Notes: generated from the letters alone by a model not told the origin. Positions 26,750-37,730 are shown, counted from the stretch's first letter. The stretch is 64,000 bases of DNA from an uncultured Oscillospiraceae bacterium (GCA_902478605.1 CABSLQ010000004.1:1-64000); one strand, 5' to 3'. Translations and numbers: made by a program.

Positions 26750-28816
26750 ATGATGGCGGATAACCCCGGCAATAAAATGAGTAAACGCCGCGCATTTTTT
26801 CTGGCGGTTTTCGTTGTGGTGATATTCTGCCTGTATGCCATGCGGCTGTTTCAGATCCAGCTGGTGGAAGGCGAGGAATACAGTCAGATTGCCACGCAGA
26901 ATTATCAATTGAATATCAGCTTGCCTGCTTCCCGCGGAGAGATTCTCGATCGCTATCTGCGTCCGATTGCAATCAATCAGACGCGTTATGCGGTGGTGTT
27001 TGATTATAACTATTTTCCGCGGGGCAACGACGAGGTGCAGCAGCGGCGCCGAAACGAATGTATACTGGATTTGACCGCGCTGCTCACGGAGGCGGGGGAA
27101 ACATGGAATGACACGCTTCCCATCACACAGACAGCGCCCTACGCCTTTTTAGAGGATCGGGAATCCAGCGTGGCCGGGCTGAAATCCCGGTTGAACATGG
27201 CGGATTATGCCACGGCGGACAACTGCATGAATGCGCTCGTGGAACAGTACAATCTGAGCGGCTATACAACCGAAGAGCAGCGCGTCATCGCCGGTGTGCT
27301 GTATGAAATCAGCATCCGCGATTTCACGGCCAAAAATGCCTTTGTTTTTTCGAGCAGCGTGTCCCGCGATACGATGTACAAGATACTGGAAAACAGCGAC
27401 ACCTATCCGGGCGTCGAAGTGCAGCCGACGCCGGTGCGCGAATATGTCAAAGGGGAAGTCGGCGCGCATCTCATCGGCACGGTCACCCCTATTTACGAGG
27501 GGGAATACGAAGAACTGCAGGCGAAGGGCTATGCGCTCAACGATACGATAGGCAGAAGCGGCATCGAGGCGGCCATGGAGGAGGAGCTGCGCGGTGTCAC
27601 GGGCACCCGTACCCTGGTCAAAGACAGCAAGGGTACCATCCTCGAGGAGACTGAGACCAAAGCGCCCGTTCCGGGCAATTCGGTGGTGCTTACTCTTGAC
27701 ACCGAACTGCAGGAACTGGCCCAGGAGGCGCTGGATGACAAAATAAAGGAGCTGCGCGCCCTGCCGGCCACCAGCGGCGGCGAATTCGCCAACAACGGGC
27801 ACGACGTCAAGAGCGGTTCGGTCGTGATGCTGGACATGACGGGCGGCGTGCTGGTATGCGCCAGTTGGCCGAGCTTTGACCTGTCCACCTATCAGCAGAA
27901 TTATACCGAGCTGGCGCAGGATCCCGACAACCCGCTGTTTAACCGGGCGCTCAACGGTACGTTTGCGTTTGGCTCGACGGCCAAGCCGGCGGTGACGCTC
28001 GCCGCCATGATGAACGGCATCCTGACGCCGACGAGCACCGTGACCTGCACGGGCAAATACATGTACTATGACTATGCCGGCTATACGCCCCGATGCCTGG
28101 GGCGGCACGGCACCATCAACGCCGTTACCGCGCTGGCCAAATCGTGCAACGTGTTTTTTTACGATACAGGACGGCGGCTGACCATCGATCCCATCAACGA
28201 ATATTTCCGTCTGTTCGGCCTGTGTGAAAAAACCGGTATTGAAATCGGCGAAGCGACCGGCTTTATGGACAGCCCGGAATACCGCGAGGCCAACGGCCGG
28301 GTGTGGGCCGCGGGGGATACGCTGCAGGCCGCCATTGGGCAGACCTGCAACGTCACGCCGATTCAGCTGGCGACCTATGCCATGACACTGGCCAACGACG
28401 GCGTGCGGTATAAGACTCATCTGGTGCAGAGCGTGCGGTCCTACGACGGGCAGACCGTCTCCGTTGTGGAGCCGGAGGTGGTTTCCCGGGCCGAATTGTC
28501 GCAGGAGGCCATCGACACGGTGCGGCAGGGCATGATCGAAGTGGTGAAAACAGGCACGGCGCGCAACTATTTCAGCGGCCGTTCGTATACGCTTGCAGGC
28601 AAGACGGGCACGGCGCAGGTTGCCAACAACAAGTCGGACATCGGCGTGTTTATCGGCTATGCACCGGTGGAAAAGCCGGAAGTGGCCATCGCGGTGGTCA
28701 CCGAGCAGGGCTCGTCCAGGGCGTCGGCTCAGGTGGCGGCCATTATGCTGGATGCGTATTTCGATTCCAAATCGGAGGGGGTGTCCCCCACGCCGCCGAA
28801 CCAGCTGCTTCCGTAA
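26750..28816 (+). CDS. Penicillin-binding protein 2 (class B transpeptidase, MrdA/SpoVD-like)
   Basis: A 688-residue class B penicillin-binding protein that cross-links peptidoglycan during elongation. It has a membrane helix near residues 13-35 and a dimerisation domain including PASRGEILDRYLRPIAIN. The transpeptidase motifs are STAK with Ser409, SCN at 465-467 and KTG with Lys618. No PASTA repeats follow. The start ATG 26750 is chosen because GGAGGTG sits 9 bases upstream; the TTG at 26732 lies inside that site. Placement after mreD fits a partner of RodA, although rodA itself is not in the window. Confidence 0.93.
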   Translation: MMADNPGNKMSKRRAFFLAVFVVVIFCLYAMRLFQIQLVEGEEYSQIATQNYQLNISLPASRGEILDRYLRPIAINQTRYAVVFDYNYFPRGNDEVQQRRRNECILDLTALLTEAGETWNDTLPITQTAPYAFLEDRESSVAGLKSRLNMADYATADNCMNALVEQYNLSGYTTEEQRVIAGVLYEISIRDFTAKNAFVFSSSVSRDTMYKILENSDTYPGVEVQPTPVREYVKGEVGAHLIGTVTPIYEGEYEELQAKGYALNDTIGRSGIEAAMEEELRGVTGTRTLVKDSKGTILEETETKAPVPGNSVVLTLDTELQELAQEALDDKIKELRALPATSGGEFANNGHDVKSGSVVMLDMTGGVLVCASWPSFDLSTYQQNYTELAQDPDNPLFNRALNGTFAFGSTAKPAVTLAAMMNGILTPTSTVTCTGKYMYYDYAGYTPRCLGRHGTINAVTALAKSCNVFFYDTGRRLTIDPINEYFRLFGLCEKTGIEIGEATGFMDSPEYREANGRVWAAGDTLQAAIGQTCNVTPIQLATYAMTLANDGVRYKTHLVQSVRSYDGQTVSVVEPEVVSRAELSQEAIDTVRQGMIEVVKTGTARNYFSGRSYTLAGKTGTAQVANNKSDIGVFIGYAPVEKPEVAIAVVTEQGSSRASAQVAAIMLDAYFDSKSEGVSPTPPNQLLP

Positions 28817-28880
28817 AATTCTTCCACACAATGCACAATCGGTTCCGCAGATTTTTTTTGGCAGGAAGCGGTCAAAATGG

Positions 28881-28909
28881 TTTACTTGTCGGCAAATTTG
28901 TGTTATACT
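28881..28909 (+). promoter_or_regulatory. Promoter upstream of the minD-like gene
   Basis: TTTACT (28881-28886), 17 bases and TATACT (28904-28909) stand 84 bases upstream of the ATG at 28994. It suggests expression apart from the mre genes. Confidence 0.55.
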
Positions 28910-28993
28910 CTTAACATGAGCGACTGTTTCCAAGAGCGTTTTCGTTCAAATACGTGCCAACAGCCAGGGGCCGGAAAGGAATCGACCGACAAT

Positions 28994-29734
28994 ATGGGGC
29001 TGATTTCGGTTGTCACATCGGGAAAGGGCGGCGCGGGAAAGTCCACCGTCACGGCGGGCCTCGGTTCGGCGCTGGCCAAGCTAGGCAGCCGGGTGCTGGT
29101 TGTGGACACCGATGCCGGCCTGCGCAGCCTGGATTTGATGCTGGGCGTGAGCGGCAGCGCCGTATACGATATGTCGGATATTTTTGCCGGCCACTGTGAG
29201 CCGATCCGCGCCATCTATCCCTCGCCGGTATGTACCAACGTCTTTGTGGTGCCGGCGCCGGCCAGCTTTGAAAAGCTGTGCACCCCGCAGGACATGCGGC
29301 GGCTGTGCCGGGGGTTTGCGCAGTATTACGATCATGTGATCATCGACTGCCCTGCCGGTTTGGGCCGGGGGTTTGAGACCGCGGTCGCCGCGGCGGAACG
29401 GGCCCTGGTGGTGACCACACCCGATATGGTGTGCGCCCGGGACGCCCAGGTGGTCGGTTATCGGCTGGAGGAGTATGCCATACCGGCCCGGCTGCTGATA
29501 AACCGGCTGCGTCCCTCGCTTGTGATGCGCGGTCTGATGCCGGATGTGGACGAAATTATCGACACGGCGGGCATCCAGCTCATCGGCATTCTGCCCGAGG
29601 ACGAGGAGGTCGCCGTGGCCAACGCAAACGGCCGCCCCCTTCCCTCTCACTGCAATGCCGCCGCCTGTATGGACAACATCGCGCGGCGCTATCTTGGAGA
29701 AGAGGTCCCACTTGCCCGGCTGGAGAAAATGTAA
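28994..29734 (+). CDS. minD: MinD-like septum-site ATPase
   Basis: A 246-residue ParA/MinD-type P-loop ATPase. The deviant Walker A motif SGKGGAGKST, VVDTDAGLRSLDLMLG, the Walker B-like HVIIDCPAGLGRGFE and LLINRLRP are all present. MinD places the division inhibitor MinC at the membrane. Here neither minC nor minE lies nearby, and the C-terminus (EEVPLARLEKM) is short with little of the amphipathic helix that normally binds membrane. ATG 28994 is taken because homology begins there; GAAAGGA lies 13 bases upstream, a long spacing, so an earlier start remains possible. Confidence 0.85.
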   Translation: MGLISVVTSGKGGAGKSTVTAGLGSALAKLGSRVLVVDTDAGLRSLDLMLGVSGSAVYDMSDIFAGHCEPIRAIYPSPVCTNVFVVPAPASFEKLCTPQDMRRLCRGFAQYYDHVIIDCPAGLGRGFETAVAAAERALVVTTPDMVCARDAQVVGYRLEEYAIPARLLINRLRPSLVMRGLMPDVDEIIDTAGIQLIGILPEDEEVAVANANGRPLPSHCNAAACMDNIARRYLGEEVPLARLEKM

Positions 29735-29777
29735 GCCGGGAGGGACTTTCCGACTTTATTATTAAGGAGATGACGGT

Positions 29778-30185
29778 ATGAACATCGCATTGATTGCCCA
29801 TGACGCCAAAAAAGAACTGATGGTGCAGTTCTGCATCGCTTACTGTGGCATTCTGAGTCGGCACAATATCTGTGCGACGGGCACCACCGGCAAAATGGTT
29901 GCGGAGGCGACGGGACTGAACATCGTCCGCTATATGAGCGGTTCCCAGGGCGGCGATCAGCAGATTTCGGCCCGCATCGCCTGCGATGAGATTGATTTGC
30001 TTCTGTTTTTCCGCGATCCTCTCACCGTGAAATCCCATGAGCCCAACGAGAACGACATGTTCCGTCTGTGCGATATGCGCAACATCCCGGTGGCGACTAA
30101 TATTGCGACCGCCGAGGTGCTTATCCACGGCCTGGAGCGCGGCGACCTCGACTGGCGCAACATTGTCAATCCTGGCAATCGATAA
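29778..30185 (+). CDS. mgsA: Methylglyoxal synthase
   Basis: A 135-residue enzyme that converts dihydroxyacetone phosphate to methylglyoxal and phosphate, a bypass of lower glycolysis. Family motifs are IALIAHDAKKELM, ATGTTG, MSGSQGGDQQISA and DLLLFFRDPL, the last containing the catalytic Asp region. Length is slightly short of the typical 140-150. AAGGAGATGA precedes the ATG. It follows the minD-like gene as in many Clostridia and ends at a strong hairpin. Confidence 0.96.
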   Translation: MNIALIAHDAKKELMVQFCIAYCGILSRHNICATGTTGKMVAEATGLNIVRYMSGSQGGDQQISARIACDEIDLLLFFRDPLTVKSHEPNENDMFRLCDMRNIPVATNIATAEVLIHGLERGDLDWRNIVNPGNR

Positions 30186-30206
30186 ACGGGCGTGTCCGGC
30201 GTATAC

Positions 30207-30253
30207 GGAGCCGCTGCAAAATGCATGTGCATGCGTTTTGCAGCGGCTCCTTT
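30207..30253 (+). terminator. 15-bp hairpin between mgsA and hisS
   Basis: Arms 30207-30221 and 30236-30250 pair perfectly over 15 bp; the loop contains another small TGCAT-based repeat, and TTTC follows. It ends the mre-mgsA block. It is too short to be a T-box leader for hisS. Confidence 0.7.
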
Positions 30254-30282
30254 CAAAGACGAGAAAGAATGGAGCTGACACA

Positions 30283-31608
30283 ATGGATATACACAAGGCG
30301 ATTCGCGGCACGCAGGACGTGCTGCCGGCGGACAGCTACAAATGGCAGCACATCGAGCAGACCGCGCTGGCGGTGGCGCGGGATTTCGGGTACCGGGAGA
30401 TGCGCACCCCGGTGTTTGAGCATACCGAGCTGTTCCAGCGTTCGGTGGGCGACACCACCGATGTGGTGCAGAAGGAAATGTATACCTTCGACGACAAGGG
30501 CGGACGTTCCATCACCCTGCGGCCGGAAGGCACGGCGGGTGCGGCGCGCGCCCTGCTCGAGCACGGGCTGCACAACGGCGCGCTGCCGGTCAAAGCGGCG
30601 TACATAACCTCCTGTTACCGTTATGAAAAGCCGCAGGCAGGCCGCCTGCGCGAATTCCATCAGTTTGGGGTGGAATGCTTCGGTGCCGCCGCGCCCCAGG
30701 CGGATGCGGAGGTGATTTCGCTGGCCCGGCTGGTGCTCGAAACGCTGGGTGTGCCCGGGGTGACGCTGCACATCAATTCCATCGGCTGCCCCACCTGCCG
30801 CGCGAAATACCATGAAGCGCTGCGGGCGTATTTTACGGACCGGCAGGACGAGCTGTGCGATACCTGCCGCGGGCGGCTCGAACGCAACCCCATGCGTATA
30901 CTGGACTGCAAATCGCCGGTATGCGCCGCCATTGCCGCCGATGCGCCCGTGATGCTTGATTACCTGTGCGACGACTGCGCTGCCCACTTTGAGGCGGTTA
31001 AGGGCTGCCTTGCCGAAGCGGAGATTTCCTTTGATGTGAACCCCCATATTGTGCGCGGGCTGGATTATTACACCCGCACCGTGTTTGAATTCGAATCGGA
31101 CGCGCTGGGGGCGCAGGCGGTGGTCTGCGGCGGCGGCCGGTACGACGGGCTTATCGAAGAGCTGGGCGGCCCGCATCTGCCCTCTCTCGGCTTTGGCATG
31201 GGATTGGAACGGCTGCTGCTGATTATGGAGGCGAAGGAATGCCCCTTCCCCACCCCGCCGGTGTGCGAAGTGTATCTGGCACCGTTGGGCGAGGCGGCGG
31301 CCCGCCGCTGCTTTGCCATTGCCTCCCGGCTGCGGGAGGGCGGCGTGTCGGTGGAATGCGACATCGCCGGCCGCGGCCTCAAGCCGCAGATGAAATATGC
31401 GGACAAGCTGGGCGCCCGGTATACCATCGTGGTCGGCGACAACGAAATCGAGACGGGCAAGGCCAAGCTCAAGGACATGAAAACGGGCGAACTGACCGAC
31501 GTCGATCTGGACGACAGCCTGTATACCACCCTGTACAACCGGTCCCTCGACCGCCAGCTGGCGGATATGGCGGGACTGTTCACCGAACTGGCGGAAACCG
31601 AAGACTAA
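30283..31608 (+). CDS. hisS: Histidyl-tRNA synthetase
   Basis: A 441-residue class II synthetase. Motif 2 is SCYRYEKPQAGRLREFHQFGVE, the HisRS-specific GLDYYTRTVFEFES and GGGRYDGL are present, and motif 3 is LGFGMGLERLLL. An insertion with four Cys pairs (SIGCPTCRAKY and ELCDTCRGRL, then YLCDDC) resembles the clostridial zinc-like insert. The C-terminal anticodon domain ends with YTIVVGDNEIETGKAKLK. It starts at ATG 30283 with GAATGGAG upstream and is followed by aspS after 20 bases. Confidence 0.96.
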   Translation: MDIHKAIRGTQDVLPADSYKWQHIEQTALAVARDFGYREMRTPVFEHTELFQRSVGDTTDVVQKEMYTFDDKGGRSITLRPEGTAGAARALLEHGLHNGALPVKAAYITSCYRYEKPQAGRLREFHQFGVECFGAAAPQADAEVISLARLVLETLGVPGVTLHINSIGCPTCRAKYHEALRAYFTDRQDELCDTCRGRLERNPMRILDCKSPVCAAIAADAPVMLDYLCDDCAAHFEAVKGCLAEAEISFDVNPHIVRGLDYYTRTVFEFESDALGAQAVVCGGGRYDGLIEELGGPHLPSLGFGMGLERLLLIMEAKECPFPTPPVCEVYLAPLGEAAARRCFAIASRLREGGVSVECDIAGRGLKPQMKYADKLGARYTIVVGDNEIETGKAKLKDMKTGELTDVDLDDSLYTTLYNRSLDRQLADMAGLFTELAETED

Positions 31609-31628
31609 ACCGAAAGGGACGGGACACC

Positions 31629-33419
<1,791 letters not shown>

Positions 33420-33444
33420 AAATAAAGCAGACAAGGTGATCCGT

Positions 33445-35097
33445 ATGGGCAGCAGTCGGACATTGGTGGCCACGGCGGAGCAGATACGGCTGACCGCCGC
33501 ACTCGCCGAGGAAGTGTGGACGGAGCATTATACCGGTTTGCTGGAGCCCGGGCAAATCGCGTATATGGTGGAGAAATTCCAATCGCCGGCGGCCATCCGC
33601 CGTCAGATCGAGGAAGAGGGCTACCGGTACTTTCTGCTGGCGGACGATGCGGCGGATCCCTGCGGATATGTGGGGATACAGGAGACGGGAGACCGGCTGT
33701 TCCTGAGTAAGCTCTACATACGAAAAGACGCGCGGGGACGCGGCCTTGCTTCGCAGACGCTGCGGTTCCTGCAGGAGCTCTGCCGCAAGGAACGGCTGTC
33801 CGCCATCTGGCTGACGGTGAACAAGGGCAATGCCTCTTCCATAGAAATATACAAGAAATGGGGCTTCCGCGTCGCGGACACCCAGGCGGCCGATATCGGC
33901 GGCGGCTATGTCATGGACGATTATATCATGGAGCTGCCGGTGGACGGGGCAGGCCCCAAGACGGCCATGCGCCTGCGTCCCTTTGGGCGCACAGGGGCGC
34001 GGGTGTCGGCGCTGGGCTTCGGCGCGATGCGTATGCCCACCCTGCCGGAGGGCGGCATCGACGAGCCGGCCTCCATCGCGCTGATCCGCGCCGCCATCGA
34101 CGGCGGGGTCAATTACGTGGACACCGCGTATTTTTATCACGACGGAAAAAGCGAATCGCTTGTAGGCAAGGCGCTGCGCGACGGATATCGCGAGCGGGTG
34201 TACATCGCGACCAAGTCGCCGGTGTGGCAGCTCAACGCCGCGGAGGATTTTGATCGCCTTCTGGACGAGCAGCTGGCGCGGCTGAACACCGCCTATGTGG
34301 ATTTTTATCTGTTTCATGCCATCAACCGGTCCGAATGGCGGAACAAGGTGCTGGAATACGGTCTGCTCGACCGCATGGAAGCGGCGCGGGCGGCCGGAAA
34401 GATCCGGCATATCGGGTTTTCCTTCCACGACGACAACGGCGCCTTCCATGAAATTGTGGACGGATACGACGGCTGGGAATTCTGCCAGCTGCAGTTCAAT
34501 TATGTGGACGTCAGCAATCAGGCGGGCGTGGAAGGCCTGGAATATGCGGCGGCAAAAGGCCTCGGCGTGGTGGTGATGGAGCCGCTGCGCGGCGGCCGGC
34601 TGGCCGTGCCGCCCGAAAGCGTTCAGCGGCGGCTCCCGGCCGACCGGACGCCGGTGGAATGGGCGCTGGACTTTGTATGGGATCGGCCGGAGGCGAGCTT
34701 GCTGCTCAGCGGTATGAGCAATCGGCAGCAGGTGGAGGATAACCTCCTTTACGCGGCGCGGTCGGCGGCGGGCATGCTGACGCAGGACGATAAGGGGATG
34801 CTCAGCCGGGCGCGCACCGCGTTTGAAACCATGGCGAAGGTGCCCTGCACCAAATGCGCTTACTGCATGCCCTGCCCCTTTGGCGTGAATATTCCCGGCG
34901 TGTTTGAGGCGCTCAACGTCTCGGCCGCATCGATGGAAGAAGGGCAAAAAATGTATGCGGCGCTCGACGGCAAAGCGGATTTGTGCCGCGCCTGCCGCCG
35001 CTGCGAAAAGAAATGCCCGCAGCAGATTGTCATCAGCGAGCGGATGCCCGCCGCGCATGCGGAGCTGACCGCGCCGCTGAAAAAACAAGAGGGATAA
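33445..35097 (+). CDS. Fusion: GNAT acetyltransferase + aldo-keto reductase + 2[4Fe-4S] domain
   Basis: A 550-residue protein in three parts. Residues 1-168 are a GNAT acetyltransferase with the acetyl-CoA motif RKDARGRGLASQ and NKGNASSIEIYKKWGF. Residues from about 175 are an aldo-keto reductase beginning RLRPFGRTGARVSALGFGAMRMP, with VDTAYFYHDG (Asp and Tyr of the catalytic site), KSPVW (Lys) and FHAINR. The end, about 465-525, has two ferredoxin-type Cys clusters, CTKCAYCMPCP and CRACRRCEKKCP. Ferredoxin-linked AKRs are known in Clostridia; the GNAT fusion is unusual. No stop or ribosome site separates the halves. ATG 33445 follows AAGGTG. Confidence 0.85.
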   Translation: MGSSRTLVATAEQIRLTAALAEEVWTEHYTGLLEPGQIAYMVEKFQSPAAIRRQIEEEGYRYFLLADDAADPCGYVGIQETGDRLFLSKLYIRKDARGRGLASQTLRFLQELCRKERLSAIWLTVNKGNASSIEIYKKWGFRVADTQAADIGGGYVMDDYIMELPVDGAGPKTAMRLRPFGRTGARVSALGFGAMRMPTLPEGGIDEPASIALIRAAIDGGVNYVDTAYFYHDGKSESLVGKALRDGYRERVYIATKSPVWQLNAAEDFDRLLDEQLARLNTAYVDFYLFHAINRSEWRNKVLEYGLLDRMEAARAAGKIRHIGFSFHDDNGAFHEIVDGYDGWEFCQLQFNYVDVSNQAGVEGLEYAAAKGLGVVVMEPLRGGRLAVPPESVQRRLPADRTPVEWALDFVWDRPEASLLLSGMSNRQQVEDNLLYAARSAAGMLTQDDKGMLSRARTAFETMAKVPCTKCAYCMPCPFGVNIPGVFEALNVSAASMEEGQKMYAALDGKADLCRACRRCEKKCPQQIVISERMPAAHAELTAPLKKQEG

Positions 35098-35101
35098 TAC
35101 G

Positions 35102-36061
35102 ATGCGATCACAGACAAACCATATCTGGAAGCTGTCGGTGTGCGGCCTGCTCATCGCGACGGGCCTGCTGCTGCCGTGGGTGTTCCATCTGGTCGGCGGC
35201 GAGACAACCGGCACGTTATTTTTGCCCATGCATCTGCCGGTGCTGCTGGGCGGGTTCCTGCTCGGGCCGCTGTTCGGCTGTGCGGTGGGCATTCTCACCC
35301 CGCTGCTCAGCGGACTGCTGACCGGCATGCCGGCCGCGGCGGTACTGCCCTTTATGACGGTGGAGCTGGCCGTTTACGGCCTGGCGGCCGGGGTGTTCTA
35401 TCAGCGGTGCCGCCTGCCCTCTCTGGTCAGCCTGCTGCTCGCGCAGCTGGCAGGCCGGCTGGTCAAGGCACTTGTGCTGTTGGTGCTGACCGGCGTGTTC
35501 GGCCTGCATGTGCCTGCGCCGCTGACCGTGCTGACCGCTGTCGGTGCCGGTCTGCCCGGCCTTGCTCTGCAATGGGTGGCGCTGCCGCTGCTGCTCGCAG
35601 CATTGCGCCGCGGTCATCTAATCGCGGCGCCGGATCCCAGACAGACCGCGCAGGCGGCGCTGGAGCGCGCCCGTGCCGTTTGGGAACGGGAAGAGGCCTC
35701 CTGTGTAGTGTACCGGCAGGGAAAGGCGAAAACATCGCATCTGTCGGGGGTTCGGCCGCTGCTCGGCTGGCTGGCGGAGGATGCGCAGGCGCTGCGCGGG
35801 GCCGCGGTGGCGGATAAGGTGGTGGGCCGCGCGGCGGCGTTGCTGCTGGTATACGGCGGCGTGCGCGCCGTATACGCGGCCGTTATCAGCGAGGCGGCCC
35901 TCGCCGTGCTGCAAAAGGCCGGTGTCGCGGTGCGCTACGGCGAATGCGTTCCCTTTATTGCCAACCGCGATAAAACCGACATGTGCCCGATGGAACGGCG
36001 GGTGCAGGATATTGACGACCCGGCGGCCGCGTTTGAAGCGCTGTGCACCGGGGCAGAATAA
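35102..36061 (+). CDS. ECF transporter S component fused to a DUF1893 domain
   Basis: The 319-residue protein has an N-terminal membrane half (about residues 8-175) with five or six helices and TTGTLFLPMHLPVLLGGFLLGP, the pattern of ECF substrate-binding S components, which bind vitamins or small molecules. Residues about 185-319 form a soluble DUF1893 domain, with VADKVVGRAAALLLVYGGVRAVYAAVISE, YGECVPFIANRD and MCPMERRV. In other genomes DUF1893 is usually a separate cytosolic protein. ATG 35102 follows AGAGGGAT and lies 4 bases after the previous stop. No ECF ATPases or T component are nearby, so it likely shares a common energising module. Confidence 0.82.
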   Translation: MRSQTNHIWKLSVCGLLIATGLLLPWVFHLVGGETTGTLFLPMHLPVLLGGFLLGPLFGCAVGILTPLLSGLLTGMPAAAVLPFMTVELAVYGLAAGVFYQRCRLPSLVSLLLAQLAGRLVKALVLLVLTGVFGLHVPAPLTVLTAVGAGLPGLALQWVALPLLLAALRRGHLIAAPDPRQTAQAALERARAVWEREEASCVVYRQGKAKTSHLSGVRPLLGWLAEDAQALRGAAVADKVVGRAAALLLVYGGVRAVYAAVISEAALAVLQKAGVAVRYGECVPFIANRDKTDMCPMERRVQDIDDPAAAFEALCTGAE

Positions 36062-36079
36062 AAGATAGGAATCAAAACC

Positions 36080-37339
36080 ATGCATTTTAAAGAACTGAAG
36101 CTCATTCCCCCGTTGCTGCGCGCCGTGGAGGAGGAGGGCTATACCGCGCCGTCTCCCATTCAGGAGCAGGCGATCCCGCCGGTGCTGGCGGGTCGGGATC
36201 TGGTGGGCTGTGCTCAGACAGGCACGGGTAAAACCGCCGCCTTTGCGCTGCCCATTCTGCAGCGGCTGTGCGCCGTACCGCTTACCGTCGGCAAGCGGCC
36301 CATCCGGGCGCTGGTGCTGACCCCGACCAGAGAGCTGGCCATTCAGATTCTCGAAAGCTTTGAAGCCTATGGCCGGCACACCAAGCTGCGCTGTGCGGTG
36401 CTGTTCGGCGGCGTGTCGCAGAATCCGCAGGTGGAGGCGCTCGCACGCGGGGTGGATATTCTGGTGGCCACGCCCGGCCGCCTCAACGATCTGACAGGAC
36501 AGGGCTTCGTCGATTTGCGCCATGTGGAAATGTTCGTGCTCGACGAGGCGGATCGCATGCTGGATATGGGCTTCGTTCACGATGTGAAAAAGGTCATCGC
36601 CAAGCTGCCTGCCAAAAAGCAGACGCTGCTGTTTTCGGCGACCATGCCGCCCGAAATCCGGGCGCTGGTCGATTCACTGCTGGTCAACCCGGTGCGGGTG
36701 GCGGTGACGCCCGTTTCCTCCACGGTGGACGCCATCCGGCAGGCGGTGTACTTTGTGGATAAAGTCAACAAGCGCCGGCTGCTTGTTCATGTGCTGCGCG
36801 AATCGGACGCCAAGTCGGTGCTGGTGTTCACCCGCACCAAGCACGGGGCGGACAGAGTGGTGCGTGAGCTGGAGCGGGCCGGCATACACGCACTGGCCAT
36901 CCACGGCAACAAATCGCAGAACGCACGGCAGCTTGCGCTGCGCAGCTTCAAGGACGGCACGCTGCGCGTGCTGGTGGCGACCGACATTGCGGCGCGCGGC
37001 ATCGATGTGGACGAGCTGGCGCTGGTCATCAATTACGAATTGCCCAACGTGCCGGAAACCTATGTGCACCGCATCGGGCGCACCGGACGGGCCGGCCTGG
37101 AGGGCGATGCGATTTCCTTCTGCGACTTTGATGAAAAGCCGTATTTAAAGGATATTGAAAAGCTCATCAAAAAATCCATCCCGGTGGTGGAGGATCATCC
37201 CTTCCCCATGGAAATTTTTGAACCGGCGCCCAAACCGGCGCCGCGTCCGCCGCGGGATAAGCGGCCGCCCCAACCTGCGCGGCAAAAAAAGGCTGTTTCG
37301 GACACGGCGGCAAAGCCCGCCCTTACCCGGCGCGGATAG
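36080..37339 (+). CDS. DEAD-box ATP-dependent RNA helicase (RhlE-like)
   Basis: A 419-residue helicase core for RNA remodelling. It has the Q motif with TAPSPIQEQAIP, Walker A AQTGTGKTAAF, PTRELA, DEAD as VLDEADRMLDMGF, SAT as LFSATMPPE, and motif VI HRIGRTGRAG. The C-terminal tail after residue 370 is Pro/Lys/Arg rich and probably binds RNA. It resembles RhlE more than CshA by length. It begins 18 bases after the ECF fusion and ends about 140 bases before the SASP gene. Confidence 0.94.
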   Translation: MHFKELKLIPPLLRAVEEEGYTAPSPIQEQAIPPVLAGRDLVGCAQTGTGKTAAFALPILQRLCAVPLTVGKRPIRALVLTPTRELAIQILESFEAYGRHTKLRCAVLFGGVSQNPQVEALARGVDILVATPGRLNDLTGQGFVDLRHVEMFVLDEADRMLDMGFVHDVKKVIAKLPAKKQTLLFSATMPPEIRALVDSLLVNPVRVAVTPVSSTVDAIRQAVYFVDKVNKRRLLVHVLRESDAKSVLVFTRTKHGADRVVRELERAGIHALAIHGNKSQNARQLALRSFKDGTLRVLVATDIAARGIDVDELALVINYELPNVPETYVHRIGRTGRAGLEGDAISFCDFDEKPYLKDIEKLIKKSIPVVEDHPFPMEIFEPAPKPAPRPPRDKRPPQPARQKKAVSDTAAKPALTRRG

Positions 37340-37481
37340 GACAGCGGGCGGAAGAAAAAGCCACAGGGTTTACACAAATTGACAGTTATAATATTTGTGG
37401 GGCGGACGATAATAACGTTGCAAACGCAAATATTATTTGACGCGGCGTACCGCCGCCAACAATTGAGGAGTGTAAAAAACT

Positions 37482-37673
37482 ATGGCGAACAAATCTGTGG
37501 TCCCCGAGGCGCGCGAAGGCCTCAATCGTTTCAAGATGGAAGCTGCCAGCGAGGTTGGCGTGTCCCTGAAGCAGGGCTACAACGGCGACCTGACCAGCAA
37601 ACAGGCTGGTTCTATCGGCGGCCAGATGGTCAAGAAAATGATCCAGGCTTACGAGCAGAACAACCTGAAGTAA
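37482..37673 (+). CDS. Alpha/beta-type small acid-soluble spore protein
   Basis: A 63-residue SASP that coats DNA in dormant spores and shifts it toward A-form. The family motifs are KMEAASEVGV, which contains the germination-protease recognition region, and GSIGGQMVKKMI near the C-terminus. ATTGAGGAG stands before the ATG. Upstream (37370-37470) lie an interrupted inverted repeat CACAAAT/ATTTGTG and a GCGGCG-TAC-CGCCGC palindrome, but I cannot point to a clear sigma-G promoter. Its presence shows that the organism can sporulate, at least in genome content. Confidence 0.95.
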   Translation: MANKSVVPEAREGLNRFKMEAASEVGVSLKQGYNGDLTSKQAGSIGGQMVKKMIQAYEQNNLK

Positions 37674-37694
37674 GAATGGCCTGAAAACGGCACG

Positions 37695-37730
37695 CCGCCC
37701 GGAGGACAATCGCCCTCCGGGCGGTTTCCG
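37695..37730 (+). terminator. Terminator after the SASP gene
   Basis: Arms 37695-37705 and 37714-37724 form an 11-bp GC-rich stem with an 8-base loop, followed by a mixed T-rich tail. Confidence 0.7.

Noticed and set aside
30186..30282. T-box riboswitch upstream of hisS
   Set aside because: Less than 100 bases remain after mgsA, filled by an ordinary terminator hairpin; no specifier or T-box sequence seen.
37370..37470. Sigma-G promoter before the SASP gene
   Set aside because: No pair of GHATR and CATWHTA elements at proper distance could be identified; only AT-rich inverted repeats are present.
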